Assembly: GCA_027593175.1 (NCBI GenBank) | Contig: JAQCJI010000002.1 | Location: 22,785 to 86,784, forward strand | Direction: 5' to 3' | DNA: 64,000 nucleotides | Origin: Bacteroidota bacterium | GTDB lineage: Bacteria; Bacteroidota; Bacteroidia; Cytophagales; Cyclobacteriaceae | In this document: piece after piece, positions 23,503 through 31,191 of the stretch | Layout: every line of letters starts with the position of its first letter | Position numbering within the stretch: the first letter of the stretch is position 1 | Program-made: the position numbers and the translations under genes | The notes under the pieces: model-generated | The model's database searches: none | What the model was told of the DNA's origin: nothing | What the model saw: the letters and a program-made list of their open reading frames with translations, nothing else

Positions 23503-24870
23503 CTAGAAGCTTATTTTATAGAATACAAATCGCCTATCTTCTGGATTTCTTATTCGGGTAATAAGCGAGTTACCCTTTTTCTCCTCATAGTGGAAATTAA
23601 TCTCCTTGATCAACCTGGCGCGTTTGACTCGTTTGGAGTCAAATTGGGTAATCTCATGAATGCCCAAGAGTGAATCAAATTCATCTGTACTCAATTTTTT
23701 ACCATTATGTAGAAGTAATCGCTGAAGAATTTCTGCGTTTTCCTCTTCAGATTCTTGTTTTACATCAGTTTCTGTATCGGAATCTAGTGGAGTTTGGACT
23801 GCTGTATTTTTTCTTTTTTGAATCTGTATGCCTAGCCAAAGGGCAAGTAGAAATACAACAGGAAAGCCTATCCAAGGGAGTAACGATAAAAGCGAGGCGT
23901 TGCCAGTTTTTTCTGGGGCATCAAGCACGACTACCTGCCCAATTTCACGCGATTGGCTTCGAATGATGTCCAAGTTGATCATCGCTTCTTTGCCCTCTGT
24001 AACGCTATTTAGAGTGAAATCGAAATAATGAATTGTGTTTCCAATGTATTCATAATAGGGCGAATCAAACATTGCACCATGTTTTTTCCCTTCATAAAAA
24101 AAGAGCTTGCCGGTTTCCTTTTCGAAAATTATCCAAAGGTACCAGCCAAGGCTTGGTAATTGGGAGGTAGTGACACTAAATGCATAGTCTTCTGTTTCAT
24201 ACAAATTACTTTCATTTGCATGTACAATCTCTGCTAGATCAAAATCTTTGATATCGATTTTGATGGGTCGCCATGATTTTTTTTCAAGGTCTAGAAAAAA
24301 GCCGTTGGCTTCTTTTCCTAATCTTGGAATTCTAGGGTTATTGTATTCCCCAAAAATGGTTACTATTCCTTTTGAAGTTTGGTAGGTCCCTAAGGGATAA
24401 TAGTCAAGGGGTTGATAGGAGGATTGAACAAATTCCCAAGATCCATTTAGGGTATCAAATTCCATTAAATCTACATGGTAAGTCCAAATCCCCCTTCCAC
24501 TTAGAAAATGGTAGGTATTGTTTTTTTCAAACAAAAAAGAACCGCAGGTATAGCCTCTATTTGTAAACTTATACTCCTTAATGAGTTGACCTTTTTTGAT
24601 GGAATAAAAATCAAAGGTGCATTGCACAAAAACCCTTAAAGTCTGGCTCGATGGCTCGTAATTAAATTCGTAAACAGTTGGAGCATTTTGATAAATGCTA
24701 TCTAACTGGTTTAAAATTTTCCTACTTACCCTTCCTTCTAAGAACGAGGATCTTTCTGCTACTTGCCACCTATTCGCCCCGATTTTTAGCCGATAAAATT
24801 CCGGATCAACAGCTAGGGAGTTCAAGCTGAGTAACAAGGTAAGGACGAAAAAAAGTAATTTCAATTTCAT
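23503..24870 (-). CDS. Signal-anchored periplasmic sensor-like protein with cytoplasmic tail
   Basis: 455 residues from the ATG at 24870 (MKLKLLFFVLTLLLSLNSLA, a signal peptide); an in-frame upstream start at 24921 would hide the signal. Residues about 20-325 are exported and beta-rich with aromatic repeats (FLSGRGIWTYHVDLMEFD), resembling an irregular propeller. One membrane helix (about 335-353, WIGFPVVFLLALWLGIQI) follows, then an acidic linker and a C-terminal 75-residue domain (LLLHNGKKLSTDEFDSLLGI, FDSKRVKRARLIKEIN, DRRFVFYKI) that looks like a winged-helix unit found at the ends of other Bacteroidota membrane proteins. A one-component transmembrane regulator is my inference; no family name recognised. 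Confidence 0.65.
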   Translation of the reverse strand: MKLKLLFFVLTLLLSLNSLAVDPEFYRLKIGANRWQVAERSSFLEGRVSRKILNQLDSIYQNAPTVYEFNYEPSSQTLRVFVQCTFDFYSIKKGQLIKEYKFTNRGYTCGSFLFEKNNTYHFLSGRGIWTYHVDLMEFDTLNGSWEFVQSSYQPLDYYPLGTYQTSKGIVTIFGEYNNPRIPRLGKEANGFFLDLEKKSWRPIKIDIKDFDLAEIVHANESNLYETEDYAFSVTTSQLPSLGWYLWIIFEKETGKLFFYEGKKHGAMFDSPYYEYIGNTIHYFDFTLNSVTEGKEAMINLDIIRSQSREIGQVVVLDAPEKTGNASLLSLLPWIGFPVVFLLALWLGIQIQKRKNTAVQTPLDSDTETDVKQESEEENAEILQRLLLHNGKKLSTDEFDSLLGIHEITQFDSKRVKRARLIKEINFHYEEKKGNSLITRIRNPEDRRFVFYKISF

Positions 24871-25124
24871 GAAGGACTTCAAAATAGGGACTCGGAGAGA
24901 CCATTGCGTTCTAAACTCCACTCTTATTTAGCAAATGAAAAATTTTTTTCTGAATCAATTGTGTATCAAATGATACATAGTGACAATTATTTAATCTTAC
25001 CAGCTGCAAAGGTTGAATGGGGGTTGGTTTCGATTCAATCTATCTGAATAGAGAAAGGATTTAGTGACAGAAATTGCTTGAACTAGCTTTGAGGGTTGAT
25101 TAGGTTAAAAGTCTAAAAATTCTC

Positions 25125-25375
25125 TCAGTTTAAGGGGGTGTTATTTTTTTTTATGGGACAACTGCTATTTTTCTTTTTGAGTTCAAGTTCACACTTGAGC
25201 GCAGTAGATCTATCGGGGAGTGTTTCGATGTAGCCGATCTCCCAGTCTGGGGCTCCGATTTGGTGGAGGGAGTAGACCCTGCATTGTGGTGTTTGAGTCT
25301 GCGTAGCAAGTCATCCGTGGACCCCAGGTTGTCCTTCTTGGATTTCAGGCTAAAAAGGATGTAGATGTAGTGCAT
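25125..25375 (-). pseudogene. Frameshifted GIY-YIG endonuclease-family gene
   Basis: From the ATG at 25375 the frame begins MHYIYILFSLKSKKDNLGST, a typical start of small GIY-YIG proteins (GIY part YIYILFS; the second motif YxGST has become NLGST), then DDLLRRLKHHNAGSTPSTKS. After STKS the frame is lost; shifting by one base restores a family-like continuation GAPDWEIGYIETLPDRSTAL and KCELELKKKN, ending at a TGA at 25125-25127. A single missing base near 25250 explains this. Intact relatives are about 85-95 residues. Two lesions suggest decay and not a sequencing slip alone. Confidence 0.8.
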
Positions 25376-25383
25376 TTAGGTTT

Positions 25384-25413
25384 AAAAAATAGGCTGTCCT
25401 AATTGGACAGCCT
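25384..25413 (-). terminator. Intrinsic terminator of tRNA-Ala
   Basis: Minus-strand stem AGGCTGTCC/GGACAGCCT with a 5-base loop followed by a T-run, starting 3 bases after the tRNA. Confidence 0.9.
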
Positions 25414-25415
25414 TG

Positions 25416-25489
25416 TGGAGGATAACGGATTCGAACCGATGACCCCTACACTGCCAGCGTAGTGCTCTAGCCAACTGAGCTAATCCCCC
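25416..25489 (-). tRNA. tRNA-Ala (GGC)
   Basis: 74 nt on the minus strand. Acceptor GGGGGAT/ATCCTCC (one G-U), D-arm GCTCAGTTGGCTAGAGC, anticodon loop CTGGCAG with anticodon GGC, T-loop TTCGAAT. CCA not encoded. In the T-stem, ATCGG faces CCGTT, which leaves a U-U mismatch at 50-64. Flanked by its own promoter and terminator. Confidence 0.96.
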
Positions 25490-25500
25490 TAAGAAGTGTC

Positions 25501-25531
25501 CAAAGATAGCCCCTCTTGCTTTGCTTCCAAA
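25501..25531 (-). promoter_or_regulatory. Bacteroidota-type promoter of tRNA-Ala
   Basis: Minus strand: TTTG (25528-25531), 19-base spacer, TATCTTTG (25501-25508), 11 bases before the tRNA 5' end. Exact match to TTTG-N19-TAnnTTTG. Confidence 0.87.
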
Positions 25532-25539
25532 AGATTTCT

Positions 25540-26148
25540 TTATTCCTGAGAATAATTTATTCGGGTAAGGATACTTCTTCCTAGAGTGACTTCGTCGGTA
25601 AATTCAAGTTCTCCCCCCACAGGAATTCCTCGTGAGATGCTCGTGATTTTAACATTTAAAGGGGAAAGCTTTTTGCTCAAGTAGAAGGAGGTGGTGTCAC
25701 CTTCCATCGTGGCGGAAAGAGCCAAAATAATTTCTTTTATTTCTCCCTGTTTCACCCGCTCTACCAACCGCTCGCAGGTTAACTCTTCAGGTCCAATGCC
25801 CTGCATGGGGGAGATGACCCCTCCCAACACATGGTACAGTCCCTGGTACTGATTCGTATTTTCAATGGCCAGCACATCACCAATGTCTTCTACTACACAA
25901 ACCAAGGAGCGGTCTCTTTTGTGACTTTGGCACGTGGAGCAGAACTCCTCATCTGCAAGTGCATGGCAATTTTTGCAATAGGAAACTTCAGCCCGCATCC
26001 GAGTTAAGGCCAAAGAAAGGGCTTCTGTATGCGCTTCATGTTGTTTAAGCAAGTGTAGCGCTAGGCGAAGAGCAGTTTTTTTCCCAATGCCTGGGAGCCT
26101 GGAGATTTCCGTTACTGCGTCTTCGATTAATTTAGAGGGGAAGTTCAC
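25540..26148 (-). CDS. recR: Recombination protein RecR
   Basis: 202 residues, the usual RecR size. N-terminal helix-hairpin-helix (ISRLPGIGKKTALRLALHLL), a C4 zinc finger (CKNCHALADEEFCSTC, about residues 57-72), and a Toprim domain (VVEDIGDVLAIENTNQYQG onward to SRGIPVGGELEF). RecR works with RecO/RecF in loading RecA at gaps. It follows clpS by 12 bases on the same strand, so the two are probably one transcript. Confidence 0.97.
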   Translation of the reverse strand: MNFPSKLIEDAVTEISRLPGIGKKTALRLALHLLKQHEAHTEALSLALTRMRAEVSYCKNCHALADEEFCSTCQSHKRDRSLVCVVEDIGDVLAIENTNQYQGLYHVLGGVISPMQGIGPEELTCERLVERVKQGEIKEIILALSATMEGDTTSFYLSKKLSPLNVKITSISRGIPVGGELEFTDEVTLGRSILTRINYSQE

Positions 26149-26160
26149 GTAGATTTTTTT

Positions 26161-26454
26161 TTAAAGAATTGCAGCCTGAATGCCTTCGTCCAAAATGGCC
26201 TCACAGAGGGGCTTGAGTTCTGGTCTCGTTCCTTTCTTTACAGCACACTTTCCCTTGTAATGGATGATCAAGGTACACTGCTCTGCTTGTTCATGGGTAT
26301 GCTCACAGACCTTTATGAGCACCTGAATGACATGTTCAAAGGTGTTCACATCGTCATTGAATACAACGAGGTCTAGCGCTTCCTGATCGATGAGTTCCTC
26401 GAGGAGGACTTCAATTTCTTCTACATGGGGAAGGGGTGAGCTGAACTGGTTCAT
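26161..26454 (-). CDS. clpS: Clp protease adaptor ClpS
   Basis: 97 residues. The ClpS core is clear: VVFNDDVNTFEHVIQVL (the substrate-pocket Asp-Asp region), then ACEH-like KVCEHTHEQAEQCTLIIHYKGK with the N-degron-binding His, and a C-terminal helix LCEAILDEGIQAAIL. ClpS delivers N-degron proteins to ClpAP or, where ClpA is absent, ClpC. The start follows a TAnnTTTG box by only 4 bases. Upstream of recR. Confidence 0.93.
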   Translation of the reverse strand: MNQFSSPLPHVEEIEVLLEELIDQEALDLVVFNDDVNTFEHVIQVLIKVCEHTHEQAEQCTLIIHYKGKCAVKKGTRPELKPLCEAILDEGIQAAIL

Positions 26455-26458
26455 TTTG

Positions 26459-26466
26459 CAAAATTA
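26459..26466 (-). promoter_or_regulatory. -7 box directly before clpS
   Basis: TAATTTTG on the minus strand ends four bases (CAAA) before the clpS ATG, pointing to a leaderless or near-leaderless mRNA. No good -33 box at 19-base spacing. Confidence 0.45.
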
Positions 26467-26506
26467 ATAATAATGGACAACTTAGCGAGCGACAGACGCT
26501 TACAAT

Positions 26507-27967
26507 ATGAATCCGCAACTCGTTTTAACGGTTATTTTTATTTATTTCGGTGTGCTTTTTTTTATTTCCTGGCTTACTACTCGAAAGTTAACGGAGGACA
26601 CTTTTTTTACGGGCGACCGCAACTCCCACTGGTTTTTGGTTTCCTTTGGCATGATTGGCGCTTCTTTGTCTGGAGTTACCTTTGTTTCCGTCCCAGGAGA
26701 GGTTGGTAATTCTAACTTCTATTACTTCCAAGTTGTTTTAGGTTATACCCTCGGGTACTTTACAATCGCCAAGGTGCTGTTGCCGCTCTACTATCGGTTG
26801 AATTTAGTTTCCATCTATGCCTACCTAGAAGAGCGGTTTGGGTTTTGGTCCTACAAAACAGGTTCTTTTTTCTTTATTCTTTCTCGATCCTTAGGCTCCT
26901 CCATTCGCCTGTACTTGGTAGCTAGTGTTCTTCAACTCATTCTATTTGATTCCTTAGGCATTCCTTTTTGGGTGTCTGTCCTGATCACAGTAGGCCTTAT
27001 TTGGCTGTATACCTACCGTGGGGGCATCAAGACTGTAGTGTGGACGGATACCTTTCAAACCACCTTTATGCTGGCTTCGGTAGTAATTACCTTGGTGGTA
27101 ATTGGACAAGAATTAGAGGTAAAAAGTCTTGGAGATTACTTCAGCCGAATTGCAGCCGATCAGCGATCTACCATTTTTAATTGGGACTGGAAGGCAGGTA
27201 CGAATTTTTTCAAGCAATTTATCTCTGGGGCATTTATTACCATCGTGATGACTGGACTAGACCAGGATATGATGCAGAAAAACCTCACTTGCCGAACGCT
27301 CAAAGATGCCCAGAAAAATATGTTCTGGTTTACCCTGATCATAGTCGTGGTCAACCTGCTCTTTCTTTCTTTAGGCGTGATGTTGTACCTCTTTGCAGAA
27401 ACCAAAGGTATTGCACTTCCTGCCAAATCGGACGGTCTTTTCCCCATGTTGGCTACAGAGCATTTTCCCTCTTTTGCGGGAATTGTTTTTGTGCTTGGGA
27501 TTGTGGCTGCAGCCTATTCAAGTGTAGATTCTACCCTTACCGCCCTGACCACATCTTTTTGTTATGATTTTCTCCAAATTGAGCGCAAGTATTCACCTGA
27601 AAGACGACTTTCTATTCGTAAGATTGTCCACTTAGGATTCACAGGGTTGATGTTTTTGCTGATTCTTGCTTTTCGCTGGCTCAATGACCAGAGTGTGATC
27701 AATTCGGTATTTATCCTTGCAGGCTACACTTATGGGCCGCTTTTAGGCCTCTATTCTTTTGGGTTATTCACCCACTACCGAGTCAAGGATACTTGGGTGC
27801 CAGTTATTGCCGTCCTTGCTCCCTCCCTAACATTCCTGATTACCTCTAATTCCAAGGCTTGGTTTTGGGGCTATACTTTTGGATTTGAGGCACTCATACT
27901 CAACGGTGCGTTGATGTTTCTCGGTCTTTATCTGCTGCGCAAAAAATGGGATGACCTAGGATTCTAG
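26507..27967 (+). CDS. Sodium:solute symporter (SSS family)
   Basis: 486 residues with about 13 membrane helices. The family signature region (FTGDRNSHWFLVSFGMIGAS, early unwound helix) and the helix 8 sodium-site region AAAYSSVDSTLTALTTSFCYD are present. SSS members use the sodium gradient to import sugars, amino acids, sialic acid or pantothenate; this Bacteroidota group is not assigned to a substrate from sequence alone. Divergent from clpS with a 52-base gap; its 3' end overlaps the convergent alkyltransferase-like gene by 12 bases. Confidence 0.9.
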   Translation: MNPQLVLTVIFIYFGVLFFISWLTTRKLTEDTFFTGDRNSHWFLVSFGMIGASLSGVTFVSVPGEVGNSNFYYFQVVLGYTLGYFTIAKVLLPLYYRLNLVSIYAYLEERFGFWSYKTGSFFFILSRSLGSSIRLYLVASVLQLILFDSLGIPFWVSVLITVGLIWLYTYRGGIKTVVWTDTFQTTFMLASVVITLVVIGQELEVKSLGDYFSRIAADQRSTIFNWDWKAGTNFFKQFISGAFITIVMTGLDQDMMQKNLTCRTLKDAQKNMFWFTLIIVVVNLLFLSLGVMLYLFAETKGIALPAKSDGLFPMLATEHFPSFAGIVFVLGIVAAAYSSVDSTLTALTTSFCYDFLQIERKYSPERRLSIRKIVHLGFTGLMFLLILAFRWLNDQSVINSVFILAGYTYGPLLGLYSFGLFTHYRVKDTWVPVIAVLAPSLTFLITSNSKAWFWGYTFGFEALILNGALMFLGLYLLRKKWDDLGF

Positions 27968-28294
27968 TTCCTTTTCGGGATCCCAAAAGCGAGTTGGGAA
28001 GTCTAGCACTTGATCGTTTTCTACCCGTACTCCTTCGTCAAGAAGTAGCTCTTCCATGCGGGTAGAGTTAGCAAAATGATGCTTTCCCGTCAGCAAACCT
28101 TGTCTGTTTACCACGCGATGGGCAGGTACATCGGGGGACGAATGAGCAGCATTCATCGCATAGCCAACCATCCGTGCCCCAGACTTCAGTCCCAGGTAAT
28201 GGGCAATCGCGCCATAGCTAGTAACACGACCAGCAGGAATTTCACGAACTACTTGGTATACCCACTCAAAGTAATTCCCCTTTTCGGAGTTCAT
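27956..28294 (-). CDS. Alkyltransferase-like (ATL) protein, MGMT family without the cysteine
   Basis: 112 residues from the ATG at 28294 (MNSEKGNYFEWVY); an in-frame ATG 12 bases upstream is also possible. The winged-helix DNA-binding domain of MGMT is present: IPAGRVTSYGAIAHYLG and ARMVGYAMNAAH. At the active site, PCHRV of MGMT reads PAHRVVNRQG, so the alkyl-accepting Cys is Ala. Such ATL proteins bind O6-alkylguanine and flag it to nucleotide excision repair. It overlaps the mscS-like gene upstream by 29 bases on the same strand. Confidence 0.88.
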   Translation of the reverse strand: MNSEKGNYFEWVYQVVREIPAGRVTSYGAIAHYLGLKSGARMVGYAMNAAHSSPDVPAHRVVNRQGLLTGKHHFANSTRMEELLLDEGVRVENDQVLDFPTRFWDPEKELES

Positions 28295-29168
28295 AGTTCC
28301 AATCAATGAGTGCTTTGTTAACAGATTTTTTGACCTGGACTTCAGTTAGTTTTTCTCCAGATTTTATCGGGAATTGGTAGCGTATCAACAAATTTTCAGT
28401 TTTACGCTCCAAAATATTTAGCTGTGCCCCTTCCTTGACTACTACCTCAGGATACTGCTCTAAAATCTGTTGGAGTAACTCTTCTAATTGGTTGAGGTGG
28501 ATCTCATTTTTTGAGGTGATTTCCGCATCAAAGATGACCTGGTGGGTATTATTTTTGGAAAAGTTGACCACATCTGCTGCTAAGGCCATGGTATTGGGAA
28601 TGAGGATAATTTCTCCAGCATCATTTTTTAGAACCAGGTTGATCAGGGTAATGTCTCGAATAAACCCGGTATGCCTCCCAATTTGGATCTTATCCCCAAT
28701 CTCAAGTTGATCCGAGAACATCATGATCAACCCATTGATAATGCTGGAGATGTAGTCCTTGGTCAACAAGGCAATGGCTGCGGCTACGATGGTAATGCTG
28801 GTCAAAAATTCCAAAGGCTGAATTCCAAAGGCGAGCATTAGGGCGATGAGAATAGAGATGAGATTAATTAAAAACTCAATCCGGTCGATACCCAATACGA
28901 AATTGGGCTGAACCTTGGTCTCCTCACGCTGTTGGAGGTAAATCCGAAGGGTAATGATCCGTACTAGGGAAAAAAATAGGTTGGCGCTTAAAAGAAAGAT
29001 TAGTGCCCGTACGATATGGTTAAAAATTTCGTATTTCTCTAAAAAAGGAGTGACAATGGTGTCCCCAGCATAGAAAATCTGTAAAATAATCAGGAGAATG
29101 AGCTTAAATGCAAAGTAGGTTTTGCGCACATTTTCCTTTATCCGGATACTGCTTTTGAGATGATTCAT
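28266..29168 (-). CDS. Mechanosensitive ion channel, MscS family
   Basis: 300 residues. Four N-terminal helices (about 18-36, 48-67, 97-115, 118-137), then the pore-lining helix and beta domain typical of MscS: KDYISSIINGLIMMFSDQLE, IGDKIQIGRHTGFIRDITLI and IILIPNTMALAADVVNFSK. The C-terminal alpha/beta vestibule domain completes the family length. Opens under membrane tension to release solutes on osmotic downshift. A TATATTTG box (29199-29206) lies 30 bases upstream. Confidence 0.93.
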   Translation of the reverse strand: MNHLKSSIRIKENVRKTYFAFKLILLIILQIFYAGDTIVTPFLEKYEIFNHIVRALIFLLSANLFFSLVRIITLRIYLQQREETKVQPNFVLGIDRIEFLINLISILIALMLAFGIQPLEFLTSITIVAAAIALLTKDYISSIINGLIMMFSDQLEIGDKIQIGRHTGFIRDITLINLVLKNDAGEIILIPNTMALAADVVNFSKNNTHQVIFDAEITSKNEIHLNQLEELLQQILEQYPEVVVKEGAQLNILERKTENLLIRYQFPIKSGEKLTEVQVKKSVNKALIDWNYELRKGELL

Positions 29169-29198
29169 GGTTCAATCGAAAAATTAACCCTATTTTAG

Positions 29199-29206
29199 CA
29201 AATATA
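29199..29206 (-). promoter_or_regulatory. Possible -7 box of the mscS-like gene
   Basis: TATATTTG on the minus strand, 30 bases before the ATG. No -33 match at the standard distance. Confidence 0.35.
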
Positions 29207-29225
29207 GGAAGGATTTGACGGACTG

Positions 29226-29903
29226 ATGAGTAGAAATATTGTAATTACTGGAGCAGCAGGTGTCTTGGGGGCTGCCGTGGTGGAGAAATTTAAAAGAGAG
29301 GGATACTACGTGATTGCCTTGGTTCGGCCCGAGGCAAACGAGCAGGCCAAGGAGGCAGATGTCACTTACGATGTAGATGTGACTGACGAACAAAAGGTGG
29401 CGGATTTTGTCAAAGAATACGAGGCGCAATTCGGGGACTTAGAAGCGATCGTGATGCTAGTAGGGGGGTATGCCCCGGGAAATCTAGAGGCTACCACTCA
29501 ACAGGAATTGACTCGCATGATGCAGCTTAATTTTTTTAGTTCATTTACAGTAGCTAAAGCTTTTTTACCTTTAATAAAAAAGCAACAGCGGGGGGCCTTT
29601 TTATTTGTGGGAGCCCGTACTGCCTTGGAACCAAAAGAAGGAAAAGGAGCTGTAGCCTACGCCTTAAGTAAACGCTTGGTAAGCGCTCTCGCGGAAATTG
29701 TGGCGGAGGAGGTCAAGGATACGGGTATCAAAACCCATGTATTTGTTCCAAGTATCCTTGATAGTGCCGCTAATCGGGCCGCGATGCCCACTGCAGATTT
29801 TTCAAAATGGGTAAGCCCTTCCGATATTGCCGAAGCAATGCACTATGCCTTGAATACCCCCGCATCAACGAACATGAACTTTAACTTGTATGGAAGAATT
29901 TAA
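29226..29903 (+). CDS. Short-chain dehydrogenase/reductase (SDR)
   Basis: 225 residues. Rossmann motif ITGAAGVLGAAVVEKF (TGxxGxLG form), the NAG-position segment reads MLVGGYAP, and the catalytic YxxxK is YALSK (about residues 140-144). NAD(P)-dependent oxidoreductase of unknown substrate. The next gene starts inside its last codons (ATG at 29890), a translational coupling. Confidence 0.9.
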   Translation: MSRNIVITGAAGVLGAAVVEKFKREGYYVIALVRPEANEQAKEADVTYDVDVTDEQKVADFVKEYEAQFGDLEAIVMLVGGYAPGNLEATTQQELTRMMQLNFFSSFTVAKAFLPLIKKQQRGAFLFVGARTALEPKEGKGAVAYALSKRLVSALAEIVAEEVKDTGIKTHVFVPSILDSAANRAAMPTADFSKWVSPSDIAEAMHYALNTPASTNMNFNLYGRI

Positions 29904-30369
29904 ATCGCTAAAAAATAGCTGGTTATTTACAGTTCTTTTTGCCTGTTTACTTGGGCCTCCCGCCTTTTCTCAAACACCTGAGCAAGAAGTGGAAGTGGTC
30001 ATCCGCTCGCTTTTTGACGGAATGAGACAGAAAAATGTGACGATGGTAGCAGATGCTTTCTACACAGAAGGCTTGATGCAAACGATCCTTCAAAAGCCAG
30101 AAGGCACCACTGTCGGCAGTAATGCTGTCGTTGATTTTGTGAACCGAATCGCCAATACTCCGGAGGGAACTACCCTAGACGAACGGCTGTTGTCCTACGA
30201 TATTCGGGTAGATGGCCCTATGGCATCGGCTTGGACGCCCTATAAATTTTATGTAAACGACATTCTTTCCCACTGTGGAGTGAATTCCTTCCAGCTGGTG
30301 AAAATGGCCTCGGGATGGAAAATCGTGTACATCATCGATACCCGAAGAAAAGAACCTTGTGAAGAGTAA
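29890..30369 (+). CDS. Exported NTF2/SnoaL-like protein
   Basis: 159 residues. A signal peptide (SWLFTVLFACLLGPPAFS, cleavage before QTPE) is followed by an NTF2-like cone fold: EVEVVIRSLFDGMRQKN, then VADAFYTEGLMQTIL, and the C-terminal strand pair GVNSFQLVKMASGWKIVYI. This group is frequent in Bacteroidota and includes lumazine-binding-like domain proteins of unknown function. The start overlaps the SDR gene by 14 bases. Confidence 0.82.
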   Translation: MEEFKSLKNSWLFTVLFACLLGPPAFSQTPEQEVEVVIRSLFDGMRQKNVTMVADAFYTEGLMQTILQKPEGTTVGSNAVVDFVNRIANTPEGTTLDERLLSYDIRVDGPMASAWTPYKFYVNDILSHCGVNSFQLVKMASGWKIVYIIDTRRKEPCEE

Positions 30370-30374
30370 TTTGT

Positions 30375-30830
30375 ATGAATGAATTTAAAAGTGCAGTCTA
30401 TCAGACTGCTATCGCGCAGCTAAAGCAAAAAGAAGCACTTCTAGCAGAGGAGCGTAAAAACATCATTGAAAGTATTCTGGAAGAGGAGAAGAATAGTGCT
30501 GGGGATAAATACGAAACGAGCAGAGAGACGATGACCCAGGATCTCAATTCTTTAGAGAAGCAAATCAAACAAAGTAAGCTGGACCTGGAGGAATTATATC
30601 GCCTTCAAGCAATTAAAGATGCACCTCCAACCGTGCAGGAAGGAGCCCTCCTGCAGTTGGGTACCGATTGGTTTTTGCTGGCAGTTAGTATTGGACAGGT
30701 GAAGGTTGCTGACAAGCAGGTCTTTTTGCTTAGTAAAAATTCTCCGCTTGGCGAGCTGTTGGTAGGGAAGAAAAAGAATGAAGCGATTCAGTTCAGAGGA
30801 AAGCTGCAAAATATAACGACCCTCCTGTAA
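30375..30830 (+). CDS. Gre-fold protein (GreA/GreB-like domain) of unknown function
   Basis: 151 residues. An N-terminal charged coiled coil (about 1-75, AQLKQKEALLAEERKNIIES) is followed by a beta-rich domain whose end, SPLGELLVGKKKNEAIQF, matches the FKBP-like C-terminal domain of GreA/GreB (SPLGKALLGKKVGD-type). In Gre factors this fold binds RNA polymerase and the coiled coil enters the secondary channel, so an RNA polymerase accessory role is possible, but the acidic coiled-coil tip needed for cleavage is not obvious. Some databases call relatives 3-oxoacyl-ACP synthase, which is unsupported. Confidence 0.72.
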   Translation: MNEFKSAVYQTAIAQLKQKEALLAEERKNIIESILEEEKNSAGDKYETSRETMTQDLNSLEKQIKQSKLDLEELYRLQAIKDAPPTVQEGALLQLGTDWFLLAVSIGQVKVADKQVFLLSKNSPLGELLVGKKKNEAIQFRGKLQNITTLL

Positions 30831-31191
30831 GGCCAAAAGACGCTTTACTTAATACCCTCCAAATTGCCAGCTTATCAAATTGTGGGATTGTTAGTTTTAT
30901 TAACTTAAATTTATTTTTAAGGCAATAAAAAGCCTATTTCATTTCATTTTTCTTTGGGTTTTCATTTTTTTACCGGTATGATTGATGGCTAAAGCTAGTC
31001 CTTGTGTTTTTTTCTAAGCTTTCATTTGGTAGAATTGCCCATCCACTTTTCAAAATTTGTGGACAGGGAATGTTTCTTCATGGTCGGATTATCAGGATAT
31101 TTTTTGGAAAATCATGCCCATTTGGGACAAGTAGTAGACCCTATCTTCCACTAAGTTTCCCTTTTACTTCTTCCACCTTTACCTAGCAGTT
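30831..31191. other. Intergenic region before thrA
   Basis: 361 AT-rich bases. It contains a short weak hairpin (AGGC/GCCT around 30920) and T-rich runs, but I find no complete promoter match, no leader peptide rich in Thr/Ile/Met codons and no riboswitch I can recognise. Confidence 0.5.

Noticed and set aside
30831..31191. Attenuator or leader peptide before thrA
   Set aside because: No Thr/Ile-rich short frame and no clear paired hairpins; the region is just AT-rich.
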